Positions 17,233-25,184 of a DNA stretch of 64,000 bases are shown one piece after another. Position 1 is the first letter of the stretch. Every line of letters starts with the position of its first letter. This DNA comes from Nitrosospira sp. Nsp11 (GTDB taxonomy: Bacteria > Pseudomonadota > Gammaproteobacteria > Burkholderiales > Nitrosomonadaceae), in assembly GCF_900142705.1 (NCBI RefSeq), contig NZ_FRBV01000005.1, positions 124,001-188,000 of the forward strand, written 5' to 3'. The notes under the pieces are model-generated. The model was not told the DNA's origin. It searched no databases and saw nothing but the letters and a program-made list of their open reading frames with translations. The position numbers and the translations under genes were made by a program.

Positions 17233-17275
17233 ACGTTCTGGAGTTGCCGCGGCAGCTTCAGAACGTGCGATCGTT
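17233..17275 (+). terminator. Intrinsic terminator after PRC-barrel copy 2
   Basis: Arms ACGTTCTGGAG (17233-17243) and CTTCAGAACGT (17256-17266) form an 11-bp stem, followed by TTTTT after GCGATCG. It corresponds in position to the terminator after copy 1. Confidence 0.75.
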
Positions 17276-17496
17276 TTTCATTTTTCAAATATTGAAAGTT
17301 CGCGTTCCAGGAGTATCAGTTTTGGCTAGGGCTTTTGGCCAGTTCATTTGGCACTTCAGGAAGAATGTGTGCCGTAACATTTAATTTAGAACACGATCGG
17401 GTATAAAATCAGTCCGTAAAGCGGCGACCGTGAAGCGTAAACAGATTTAGCGGGCGATGTTCCCGCACGATGCAATTTATAGAAGCTCGCTTATCG

Positions 17497-18477
17497 ATGG
17501 AATACAAGGATTATTACAAAATAATGGGTGTCGCACGCGACGCCTCGCAGGACGACCTCAAGCGTGCGTACAGGAAGCTGGCGCGCAAGTACCATCCGGA
17601 CGTAAGCAAGGAACCACAGGCTGAAGCTCGCTTCAAAGAGTTGGGCGAAGCCTATGAAGTTCTCAAGGACCCTGAAAAACGGGTTGCATACGACCAACTC
17701 GGCACGAACTGGAAAGCAAACCAGGAGTTCCGGCCGCCGCCGGGCTGGAATGCCGGTTTCGAATTTTCCCAGCAGGGGTTTACCGGGGGGGACGCTTCGC
17801 AGTTCAGCGATTTTTTCGAATCATTGTTCGGCCGGGGCTTTCACTCACAGGACAACCGGTCCGGCAGCGCGCCGGGCGCTGGCCGAAGCCCATCTCATCA
17901 CGCTCCGGGCGAGGATCACTATGCAAAAGTAATGATCGATCTGGAGGATTCCTACACGGGCGCCACCCGCACCATCTCTTTGCAAGTACCCGAAGTCGAC
18001 GGTCAGGGACGTGTATCGACGCGCGAACACAAGCTCAACGTCGTCATCCCGAGTGGTATTCGACCCAAGCAGTATATTCGCCTTGCGGGACAGGGCGCAT
18101 TGGGCCAGGGACAAGGCAAACGCGGGGATCTGTATCTTGAAGTTGAATTTCGCCCGCACCCCTACTATAGGGTGGAGGACAACGACGTCTATCTCGATCT
18201 GCCGGTTGCGCCATGGGAAACCGCCTTGGGCGCCACCGTGAAAGTACCTACACCCGGCGGAACAATTGAACTCAAGATACCTCCGGGTTCAGCGACAGGG
18301 AGCAAGTTGCGTTTGAAGGGACGCGGCATCCCCGGCAAAACGCCGGGCGATTTCTATGTCGTATTGCGTATCGTATCGCCGCCAGCCACCGATGAAACGG
18401 CCAGGTCGTTCTACCGGAACATGGCCGAGCAGTTCAAGTCTTTCAATCCCCGGGCCAAACTTGGAGTGCCACCATGA
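17497..18477 (+). CDS. cbpA: DnaJ-family co-chaperone CbpA
   Basis: 326 residues. CbpA is a DnaJ paralogue without the zinc-finger domain that stimulates DnaK ATPase and binds curved DNA. The J-domain has EYKDYYKIMGVARDAS and the HPD motif at residues 33-35; a Gly/Phe-rich linker with FFESLFGRGF follows, then the two-part C-terminal substrate-binding domain (LDLPVAPWETALGATVKVPT, GSKLRLKGRGIPG). The start at 17497 matches the family N-terminus; the frame is open to 17470. The stop overlaps the start of cbpM by 4 bp (ATGA). Confidence 0.94.
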   Translation: MEYKDYYKIMGVARDASQDDLKRAYRKLARKYHPDVSKEPQAEARFKELGEAYEVLKDPEKRVAYDQLGTNWKANQEFRPPPGWNAGFEFSQQGFTGGDASQFSDFFESLFGRGFHSQDNRSGSAPGAGRSPSHHAPGEDHYAKVMIDLEDSYTGATRTISLQVPEVDGQGRVSTREHKLNVVIPSGIRPKQYIRLAGQGALGQGQGKRGDLYLEVEFRPHPYYRVEDNDVYLDLPVAPWETALGATVKVPTPGGTIELKIPPGSATGSKLRLKGRGIPGKTPGDFYVVLRIVSPPATDETARSFYRNMAEQFKSFNPRAKLGVPP

Positions 18478-18836
18478 TGGAGGAAAACAGAGGGCCGGAT
18501 ATCCGGCCTGGAAGACTCCCCGAGGCGCAGGCTGAGCTCAGCGCAATCGTTATCGATGAGCAAAACGCCCTGACGCTGTCCGAGCTTAGCCGCGCCTGTG
18601 CCGTACAAACCGGCTATATCATCGAATTGGTAGACGAAGGCTTGCTCACCCCGGAAGCGGCGGAAGAGCATGAGCCTCAGCGCTGGCGCTTTACGGGCAC
18701 GCAAATGCGCCGCGCCAGAGTGGCGCTGCGGCTGCAGCACGATCTTGGCGTCAACCTTGCCGGCGTAGCACTGGCTCTGCAGCTGCTGGATGAAGTTGAA
18801 ATGCTGCGAACGCGGTTAGATACCGAACGCGGTTAG
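18474..18836 (+). CDS. cbpM: Chaperone modulator CbpM
   Basis: 120 residues. CbpM binds the J-domain of CbpA and inhibits it. The MerR-like helix-turn-helix (TLSELSRACAVQTGYIIELVDEGLLTP, residues about 34-60) and the following RWRFTGTQMRRARVALRLQHDLGVNLAGVALAL are typical of the CbpM/MerR_2 family. It overlaps cbpA by 4 bp, so translation is probably coupled. GGAG stands 7 nt before the start. Confidence 0.93.
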   Translation: MMEENRGPDIRPGRLPEAQAELSAIVIDEQNALTLSELSRACAVQTGYIIELVDEGLLTPEAAEEHEPQRWRFTGTQMRRARVALRLQHDLGVNLAGVALALQLLDEVEMLRTRLDTERG

Positions 18837-19015
18837 GTACGTTACACCGGATGACCAGTGATTGAGATTGATAGCCTACTCGTTAATCTGCGCTTAGTCT
18901 GCGTTAGTCTGACAACGATATTGCAACATTGAATCTGCAACATCGTGCTGCCGCATCGGTTGGCTCATCTCTCGCCTGTATCATGGCTTATGCTGCAGTC
19001 GTCTCCTTGATTTTC

Positions 19016-19044
19016 TTGACACCAATTAGATAATATGCTAATAA
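19016..19044 (+). promoter_or_regulatory. Sigma70-type promoter
   Basis: TTGACA at 19016-19021, a 17-bp spacer, and TAATAA at 19039-19044. It points at the small gene starting at 19093. Confidence 0.6.
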
Positions 19045-19092
19045 GTTAGCTATCTTTCTTTATGGAGAAAATCAGGATGAGAGGCAGCGGCA

Positions 19093-19299
19093 ATGCGGGT
19101 TCTTAAAGAAAAAGACAGAATTCTATATGACAAACTGGTTCGTCTTGCGGGCGGTAACTCGGGGATTGTAATTGAGGTTCTTTCCAACCCGCATAGATCT
19201 TCCGTCGACCTGAGAACGGCTATCAGAGAAATTGAAGAACTACGTAATCGCCAAAGCCGCGAACCCGCTTCTTCCATTTCCCAGGCAGCGACTGCTTAA
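19093..19299 (+). CDS. Small hydrophilic protein of unknown function
   Basis: 68 residues, charged, with no signal or membrane segment (MRVLKEKDRILYDKLVRLAGG, then IVIEVLSNPHRSSVDLRTAIREIEELRNRQ). GAGAGGCAGC precedes the ATG, and a good promoter lies 50 bp upstream. A nine-codon frame starting at 19078 overlaps it and could be a leader. No family is recognised. Confidence 0.5.
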   Translation: MRVLKEKDRILYDKLVRLAGGNSGIVIEVLSNPHRSSVDLRTAIREIEELRNRQSREPASSISQAATA

Positions 19300-19369
19300 A
19301 ACTTTGAACGAGCCCGGGGCGCGCTGCGCGCCGAAGCTTATTCAACAATTCCCCCATTCCTGACCACTC

Positions 19370-20233
19370 ATGTCCATTGCCTGGGCAACAGTTGTAATCG
19401 TTGTCCTGCTGCTGCCCGGATTTGCCTTTTTCTGGGGACTTTACGCCCCGAACCAGGTCACGCGAGAAGTATCCCCCGCCAGTCCGCTGGCACAACTGGC
19501 TGGTGTCGTCGTCATCAGCTTCTTTGTGCATGCGTTTGCCTATTTAATCATCAACACAAAGCTTTGCACGAGCCCAAATTTCTTTTTGGAACCGCCCTGT
19601 GTCGATTTCGATGAGCTTTCCGCCCTGCTCCGCATCGACGCCTTCACGCAATCGGGTGCTGGCCCTCACGTATTCCAGCACATGCTTGACCGGTACGTTG
19701 CGTGGATTCTCTTCTACTTCCTGGCGACGGGCTCCCTAACGGGTGTGACCGGGTTCGGGGCCGGTAAGCTGATTGAAAACGGCCATCTTCGCGGATTCAC
19801 GCGCCACCGGTATTTGTTCATGCTGGAGAGAGGAAGAAAAAAGAAGGCATCCGAACTCGTGCGGGCACACGTTTTATCCCGTACCCAGAATTCGAATAAT
19901 GTCGTTTTCTATGATGGGATAGTGCAGGATTTTTTTGCGAAGGCAGACGGCACGATCAGTTATATCGTCCTGCATGATGCAAATACTTCGGCAATAGAGA
20001 TAACCGCGAGCGGCGCCACACATTCCCCAACATCGATTCCTCTCGACATAGGCGGCGGAGGCCGTGGAACAAAACCTTTTCTGGTTATCACCAGCGATGA
20101 TATCGCGAATGTATATTTCGAGCCGCTCAACACTGTAAGAATCGAAAGTGGCGTTGATACGGATATTCTGGACAGAGCCATCGACGAACTGGAACACTTG
20201 AGGAATCAGAATCACTTCGAAGCGGCAGAATGA
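19370..20233 (+). CDS. Membrane-anchored protein of unknown function (DUF6338-like layout)
   Basis: 287 residues. Three hydrophobic segments are visible: residues 5-24 (WATVVIVVLLLPGFAFFWG), 42-63 and 110-130. The remaining 150 residues are soluble and begin with a basic helix (RGRKKKASELVRAHV); they form a beta-rich domain (NNVVFYDGIVQDFFAKADGTISYIVL). This layout resembles DUF6338 membrane proteins, but I am not certain. No clear ribosome binding site precedes 19370. A 19-bp tandem duplication (20224-20261) covers the stop codon. Confidence 0.6.
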   Translation: MSIAWATVVIVVLLLPGFAFFWGLYAPNQVTREVSPASPLAQLAGVVVISFFVHAFAYLIINTKLCTSPNFFLEPPCVDFDELSALLRIDAFTQSGAGPHVFQHMLDRYVAWILFYFLATGSLTGVTGFGAGKLIENGHLRGFTRHRYLFMLERGRKKKASELVRAHVLSRTQNSNNVVFYDGIVQDFFAKADGTISYIVLHDANTSAIEITASGATHSPTSIPLDIGGGGRGTKPFLVITSDDIANVYFEPLNTVRIESGVDTDILDRAIDELEHLRNQNHFEAAE

Positions 20234-20261
20234 GTTCCGGGAGGCAGAATGAGTTCCGGAA
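20224..20261 (+). repeat. 19-bp tandem duplication
   Basis: The unit GGCAGAATGAGTTCCGGGA occurs twice in a row (second copy with one change). The first copy contains the TGA stop of the membrane-protein gene. Confidence 0.8.
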
Positions 20262-20384
20262 ACTTGGGTACCCGGAATCTTACCTTTCGCACCCGTAGTC
20301 AAGGGTTGCGAAAGATATAACTGTTCCAGCGCAAGACGGTCGAAAAAAGATGCGTGTCCTGCTCATTAAAAGGCCCGCCACCCT

Positions 20385-20798
20385 TTAAATCAAGTGTTTT
20401 GCTGCCTCTGGCTCTGTACCTCCAGACTTCGGAACGCACTCGCTACAGCGACCATAAAGAATAAGATCATAACTCTCGACGATGAAATCGGCGGGCGCCG
20501 GAAGATTGTTATTCTTGATCCTCTCATGGATATCAAAAACCTTGCTGCATGAACTGCACTTGAAGTGGTAATGCTTCCCTAGCCTTGTAAGCTCGTAGCG
20601 GTCCGCCTCGCCGGGAAGTTTTACCGGCACGATCCAGCCTTCGGTGATCAAATCCTTCAGCGTCCGGTAAACCGTCGCAATACTCAGCGACGGCACGACG
20701 GCCTGCCCCTCTACTAGAATTTCCTGTGTCGAAAGTGGCCGCCCGACTTCTGTAATCACACCAAGAATGGCATTGCGCTGCCGGGTATTACGCTCCAT
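20385..20798 (-). CDS. zur: Fur-family regulator, probably zinc-responsive (Zur)
   Basis: 137 residues. Fur-family repressors bind DNA when loaded with metal. The winged helix includes the recognition helix SLSIATVYRTLKDL (residues 37-50); the structural zinc site is formed by two CxxC pairs (CSSC at 81-84, CSEC at 118-121), and KHYHFK precedes the first. The start at 20798 fits the family; the frame is open further upstream. It is divergent from a PEP-CTERM gene with a perfect 24-bp palindrome between them. Assignment to zinc rather than iron or peroxide rests on the neighbours (COG0523 GTPase, DksA2-like protein, DUF1826). Confidence 0.82.
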   Translation of the reverse strand: MERNTRQRNAILGVITEVGRPLSTQEILVEGQAVVPSLSIATVYRTLKDLITEGWIVPVKLPGEADRYELTRLGKHYHFKCSSCSKVFDIHERIKNNNLPAPADFIVESYDLILYGRCSECVPKSGGTEPEAAKHLI

Positions 20799-20903
20799 GC
20801 ATCTTATCCCGATAAAAAGAAATATAAGTGGCGGTAGAGGTTGAATGCCTGAGTTTAACGCCGCCGAAAAATCCCTTGAGCAATAATCAGCCTTGACCAT
20901 ATG

Positions 20904-20927
20904 CTATTGATAAACTATTATCAATAG
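20904..20927. promoter_or_regulatory. Fur/Zur-type operator palindrome
   Basis: Arms CTATTGATAA (20904-20913) and TTATCAATAG (20918-20927) are perfect inverted repeats around ACTA. The core TGATAA...TTATCA is typical of Fur-family boxes. It lies between the divergent regulator and PEP-CTERM genes and can control both. Confidence 0.75.
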
Positions 20928-21010
20928 CGCGATTCCCCGGTATAAGCTCGGCTTATGCATTGGCAATGACACGACTACAATTTTATCTTACACCTACACA
21001 TGGAGAAAGT

Positions 21011-21880
21011 ATGCTTTCGAACGCGTTATATGTCGGCTTGGCTGGCTGGGCGGTTATGATGGTTTCCTTCAATGTCTCGGCATCATCACGGCATGATGAA
21101 GGTATCGGCTTCTACATCGGTTACGATGGGCTAGCAACTATCGCTTCAGGCACTTATGCCGGGTTGCCCAATCCCAACGCGGACCATCTCACTCTATTGC
21201 TCGATCACGGCGAGCATTTTCACGGTATCGGCGCCTACAGCTACAGCGGGCAGGCATCTGCCCCCGATGTACTGCCTACCAATGCGAACAATCGTGTTCC
21301 GGAAATTTCCTCCCTCGAAAGTCCCTTGCCACTTGAAATGGGCAGCGGACTCTACGATGGAACATTGCGCAGCACCGTTGGAAGTTCGGAATACAGCCAT
21401 CTCGGCATTGCGTCGATCCAATCTCTCTCGGGTCACGCTTCGGGAAGCATGGAGGACATCCTGTTTCAGAGCAGCAGTAATCGCTGGTCGGGACCGTTGA
21501 ACAATGTGGAGCTTGGCCTCAGGCTTGTTGAGAGCACGGAGGGGTTGCATGTGGGAACCGAAGCGACAAAGGATATCTATGGCACCGGTGATGTATTCAA
21601 CCTGGGCATGAGTAATAACTTCGAGTTCAAGCCGATCTACTGGGTCGACGCATCCGCTCCTGGCGGCATCTATTCTGCGACTTTTGAGCTGCTGAATACG
21701 GAAACAGGCTCGTCCATTAAGGATTCGGGTACTTTCCATCTGGATTTTGCTGTTTCGCCGATTCCGGAACCAAGCACCTACGCCATGCTTCTCGCAGGCC
21801 TGTTCTTTGTGACGTGGGCAGCGCGCAGGCCCCGGACAAGAGCGACAGAGTTTCATCGGCGTGCCAACCATGATGAGTGA
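21011..21880 (+). CDS. PEP-CTERM surface protein, probably Zur-repressed (all3515-like)
   Basis: 289 residues with GGAGAAAG before the ATG at 21011. A signal peptide ends near VSASS. The mature protein has a His-rich beginning ([20 protein letters not shown]) that could bind zinc, a beta-rich body, and a C-terminal sorting signal: [18 protein letters not shown] followed by an Arg-rich tail (AARRPRTRA). PEP-CTERM proteins are processed by an exosortase and exported to the surface or matrix. The position after a Zur-type box and before a COG0523 GTPase matches what I recall of the all3515 family of Zur-repressed PEP-CTERM proteins. Confidence 0.82.
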   Translation: MLSNALYVGLAGWAVMMVSFNVSASSRHDEGIGFYIGYDGLATIASGTYAGLPNPNADHLTLLLDHGEHFHGIGAYSYSGQASAPDVLPTNANNRVPEISSLESPLPLEMGSGLYDGTLRSTVGSSEYSHLGIASIQSLSGHASGSMEDILFQSSSNRWSGPLNNVELGLRLVESTEGLHVGTEATKDIYGTGDVFNLGMSNNFEFKPIYWVDASAPGGIYSATFELLNTETGSSIKDSGTFHLDFAVSPIPEPSTYAMLLAGLFFVTWAARRPRTRATEFHRRANHDE

Positions 21881-21887
21881 GATTGTA

Positions 21888-23141
21888 ATGACAACAGTGG
21901 AAAAACGTTTGCCGGTGACGGTACTCTCGGGATTTCTCGGCGCAGGCAAGACGACCTTGCTTAATCACGTCCTGGCCAATCGCGAGGGGTTGCGCGTAGC
22001 GGTAATCGTAAACGACATGAGTGAAGTCAATATCGATGCCTCTCTCATCGAAAGAGGCGCCCAAAACGCAGGTGCTGCTTTATCGCGCACTGAAGAAAGA
22101 TTGGTGGAAATGAGTAACGGCTGCATTTGTTGCACCTTGCGCGAGGATTTGCTTACAGAAGTACGCAAGCTCTGCGCCGAGGGTCGTTTCGACTATCTCC
22201 TGATCGAATCGACCGGAATCGGTGAACCGATGCCTGTCGCAGCAACATTTGATTTCCGGGATGAGGATGGCAATTCGCTCAGCGATATCGCCCGGATAGA
22301 CACTATGGTCACTGTGGTCGATGGAGTGAACCTTTTGCGGGATTTCTCCAGCGAAGATCTACTGGCCCAGCGCGGCGAAGTGGCGGGTGATGAAGACAAT
22401 CGATCTTTGGCTGGCCTATTGACGGAGCAGATCGAATTCGCGGACGTAATCGTGATAAGCAAGATAGATCAGGTAACACCAGGCCAACTCAATGAAGTCA
22501 TGGGCGTGATCAAGGCCTTGAATCCGGAAGCGGAAATAACGTACGCCAGGCATGGCGATGTTCCGTTGAACGAAATCCTCAATACAGGCCGGTTCGACCT
22601 AGATCGTGCCAGCAAGATGGCGGGTTGGTTTAAAGAGCTTGCCGGAGAACATACGCCGGAAACAGAGGAATTCGGCATTGTCAGTTTCGTCTTGCGCTTG
22701 CATGCACCATTGCATCCCCAACGTTTTGCAGCCTTTATCGAGCGTCCGCTACGGGGGATCCTGAGGGCAAAAGGCTATATATGGCTGGCAAGCCGTCCCG
22801 AATGGGCAATCTCCTATTCGCGCTGCGGCAACATCGCCAATGTGGAGCCCGTGGGGCGTTGGTGGGCGGCGGTGCCAAAAGAGCGCTGGCCAGCGGAAGG
22901 AAGCGAAGAGCGTGCATCGATAGAGCAGAACTGGCGACAGCCATACGGAGACAGAATCAATGAAGTCGTCTTCATTGGTCGCGATATGGATCGGGATTTG
23001 ATAAAAAAAGCTTTTTCCGAATGCCAGCTTCGGTCTTATGAAATCCGCAAGGGCCTGGATTACTGGCAGAAGCTGCCAGACCAGTTTCCGGAGTGGGTTG
23101 CGGCGGCAGCGCTCGCGGAAGAGGCAGTGGAACACATATGA
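21888..23141 (+). CDS. COG0523 (CobW/G3E) GTPase, metal chaperone
   Basis: 417 residues. COG0523 GTPases move metal to client enzymes; the Zur-regulated ones (ZigA, ZNG1) handle zinc under starvation. Seen: Walker A GFLGAGKT (15-22), the metal motif CICC (C79, C81, C82), IESTGIGEP, the guanine-specificity SKID and a C-terminal CobW_C domain. The start at 21888 is 8 bp after the PEP-CTERM stop; an ATG at 21873 overlapping that gene is the alternative. Its stop overlaps an ATG at 23138, so the next small frame was translationally coupled. Confidence 0.92.
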   Translation: MTTVEKRLPVTVLSGFLGAGKTTLLNHVLANREGLRVAVIVNDMSEVNIDASLIERGAQNAGAALSRTEERLVEMSNGCICCTLREDLLTEVRKLCAEGRFDYLLIESTGIGEPMPVAATFDFRDEDGNSLSDIARIDTMVTVVDGVNLLRDFSSEDLLAQRGEVAGDEDNRSLAGLLTEQIEFADVIVISKIDQVTPGQLNEVMGVIKALNPEAEITYARHGDVPLNEILNTGRFDLDRASKMAGWFKELAGEHTPETEEFGIVSFVLRLHAPLHPQRFAAFIERPLRGILRAKGYIWLASRPEWAISYSRCGNIANVEPVGRWWAAVPKERWPAEGSEERASIEQNWRQPYGDRINEVVFIGRDMDRDLIKKAFSECQLRSYEIRKGLDYWQKLPDQFPEWVAAAALAEEAVEHI

Positions 23142-23353
23142 GCGCGATAATTCCACAGGCTTTCGATAAGTGGCGGCAGTAAGTTGAGCACGACTGCGGG
23201 CTTCCACTTACTCAGGAATTCATTCAAAAGCGATTAACCGTATTTCGTCAGCCACGGCATGAGGAAACACTCCGCTTCATTCATCATTATGGAGAAACGC
23301 ACTTGAAAAGAATCCTGGATTATAAGCGTGCGTTTAACAAGCTTTTTAAATAA
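23138..23353 (+). pseudogene. Small conserved-looking gene interrupted by an in-frame TAA
   Basis: ATG at 23138 overlaps the GTPase stop (ATGA). The frame reads [14 protein letters not shown], then TAA at 23180-23182, and continues without another stop for 56 codons (VEHDCGLPLTQEFIQKRL, RHEETLRFIHHYGETHLKRIL) to TAA at 23351. The second part has protein-like composition and no start codon of its own near its beginning. A single C-to-T change (CAA to TAA) would explain the break. I do not know the family; small frames of this kind follow COG0523 genes in other proteobacteria as far as I recall. Confidence 0.7.
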
Positions 23354-23394
23354 TGGGCCGCACGAGGCTGATGGAACCAATGGAAGTTCGCATG

Positions 23395-23423
23395 TTGGCA
23401 CGCCAGCTTGGCTTAACTATGAT
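23395..23423 (+). promoter_or_regulatory. Promoter for the dksA2-like gene
   Basis: TTGGCA at 23395-23400, a 17-bp spacer, and TATGAT at 23418-23423. The expected transcription start falls at or next to the ATG at 23429, and no ribosome binding site is present, which suggests a leaderless mRNA. Confidence 0.55.
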
Positions 23424-23428
23424 ATGTC

Positions 23429-23851
23429 ATGAAAACTAAGCACTCCTCTTCCGTGGAGCACGCCATTCGCGAGGTCCCGTCCGGGGAGTACATGTGCGCG
23501 GCACAATTGGCATTCTTTCGTTTCCGGCTGGAAGATGAGCGGCGCATGTTGCTGGACAGCGCCAAAGGCACGCTCGAGCAGATGCAGGCTATTGTTTCGG
23601 AGTCGGATTCAAACGACCGGGCAAGTATGGAGGAGAAATTTTCCCTTGAGTTTCGAGTGAGGGACCGCGAGCGTAAATTGCTCAAGAAAATCGAAGACGC
23701 CCTCCTGAGTATCGAGGATGGGACGTATGGCTGGTGCGTGGAAACCGGGGAGCCCATCGGCATCGCGCGCCTTTTGGCGAGATCGACGGCGTCGCTCTGC
23801 CTTGAAGCACAAGAGCGTCACGAACGTTACGAGCGAAGTTATCGAATCTAG
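23429..23851 (+). CDS. dksA2: DksA2-like, zinc-independent RNA polymerase regulator
   Basis: 140 residues. DksA binds the secondary channel of RNA polymerase and works with ppGpp. The coiled-coil region (residues about 35-95) is followed by the globular part GWCVETGEPIGIARL and TASLCLEAQERHE. Only the first Cys of each pair is kept (C103, C124); the partners are Thr106 and Ala127. This C-T-C-A pattern is that of Pseudomonas aeruginosa DksA2, which functions without zinc and is induced by zinc starvation. The first 20 residues differ from DksA. Context with Zur and COG0523 supports the same role here. Confidence 0.88.
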   Translation: MKTKHSSSVEHAIREVPSGEYMCAAQLAFFRFRLEDERRMLLDSAKGTLEQMQAIVSESDSNDRASMEEKFSLEFRVRDRERKLLKKIEDALLSIEDGTYGWCVETGEPIGIARLLARSTASLCLEAQERHERYERSYRI

Positions 23852-23863
23852 TGTCCAGGGAAG

Positions 23864-24643
23864 GTGTCGCAATCGACGATGAATGATGAACTCGCTTGCA
23901 TTGGGATGGGTGGTCCAAATCTGCTGCAGGATAGTCGCGAGGCCAGCTTGGCTCAAGCGATGGATAAGCATGCCGAGCCTTCTCAAGCATCATCGCAAGA
24001 TCAAATATCTCATCCGTATGCATGCACTACGGCTGAGCCCGTTGAACTGATACGGATATTTCATCCGCTTATCCAGGTTGTCCGGTGGCGGCGGCAGGCT
24101 GATCCTGGTATGGAGGCTTACTTGCAGCAGACGCCGGTAGATAGCCATTTAAGAAATGGTTTTCGTACCGTTATTCAGGCTGGGGAGAGCCTGGAGCTTG
24201 ATTTCTTGCCAGACCTTCCGGGCCGACGAGCGATGGCTCAGGATATTTCGCTTATTACTGATATTTACTCTGAGCTTCTTGGTTGCGATGAAATCGCCCT
24301 ACGCCTGGAAGTTTCCAGCAAAGCCATGTGCCCACGTTTTCACGTGGATCGCACAGGCATCCGTCTCATTTGCACCTATCGTGGACAGGGAACAGAATGG
24401 ATAGACGACAAGTGGGTTGATCGTAGCAAGCTCGGGCAAGGATCGCTGGGTCTTGCCGATGATGCGTCTGGCTTGTTCGATGCCAGAACCACGGTTGAGG
24501 CAGCCTCACCATTCGACGTCTTGCTCTTGAAGGGCTCGTTGTGGCAGGAGAACATTCGAAAAGGTGCAATCCATCGTTCACCCTCCGTCATTGCCGGGAG
24601 CGGACTGCGCATTCTCCTTGTGATGGATGCACTCTGGACTTGA
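23864..24643 (+). CDS. DUF1826 family protein
   Basis: 259 residues from a GTG at 23864; an ATG at 23879 is the alternative and neither has an ideally placed ribosome binding site. The body shows DUF1826 features: a central MAQDISLITDIYSELLGCDEIALRLEV, CPRFHVDRTGIRLICTYRGQGTEW, and the C-terminal ASPFDVLLLKGSLW...GAIHRSPSV. CPRFHVD and HRSP look like metal or substrate ligands of a cupin-like fold (inference). DUF1826 genes occur in Zur regulons of other proteobacteria. It starts 13 bp after dksA2, so the two form an operon. Confidence 0.82.
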   Translation: MSQSTMNDELACIGMGGPNLLQDSREASLAQAMDKHAEPSQASSQDQISHPYACTTAEPVELIRIFHPLIQVVRWRRQADPGMEAYLQQTPVDSHLRNGFRTVIQAGESLELDFLPDLPGRRAMAQDISLITDIYSELLGCDEIALRLEVSSKAMCPRFHVDRTGIRLICTYRGQGTEWIDDKWVDRSKLGQGSLGLADDASGLFDARTTVEAASPFDVLLLKGSLWQENIRKGAIHRSPSVIAGSGLRILLVMDALWT

Positions 24644-24848
24644 TAAAATAAGCCTGACTTCTCCCCCGAAGCTTTCCGATCCATTCAACGGTCGCTGATC
24701 GTACGAGTGGGCGCTGCCGCTCTCCGCTTCCGCCTTTATGTACGAAAACGAACGGACGAGCGGCTCAACTACCCATACTATCCAGGCTTGATATTCGCCC
24801 CTATGAAAGACGGGGCAATATCCCCATGGAACGAATCAGGAGCTGATA

Positions 24849-25184
24849 ATGGAAAAGGAACCGTTGATCAAGTTAACCTGGCGCGGCCATGAAACGATCG
24901 AATCGATACCGCCGTTGCTGAGTGATGCGCGGCAAATAGAAATTATCCTGCCAACCAACTATAACCACTCTTTGTTTTGCGCGCTTCATCCTGGCGAGCC
25001 TCCAGCTCAGTTGGAAGAAATTAATACTTCGGGTGGCCCGGAGCTTCTCGCTGCCATCGCGACCGTCAAAGGACTGGAAGAGTTTATTGCACTCGCAAGA
25101 GCGCTGACCACAGCGCACATCGAGGTGCATGTCGTCAGTCCACCCAGTGTGATCATCAAGCCCGTCAAGCATCCCGACGCATAA
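24849..25184 (+). CDS. Small protein encoded upstream of a phospholipase D fusion
   Basis: 111 residues with AGGAGCTG before the ATG. No signal peptide or membrane segment; mixed alpha/beta (IKLTWRGHETIESIPPLL, then ELLAAIATVKGLEEFIALARAL). Not recognised. Its TAA shares one base with the ATG of the next gene, so the two are translationally coupled and probably act together. Confidence 0.7.
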   Translation: MEKEPLIKLTWRGHETIESIPPLLSDARQIEIILPTNYNHSLFCALHPGEPPAQLEEINTSGGPELLAAIATVKGLEEFIALARALTTAHIEVHVVSPPSVIIKPVKHPDA

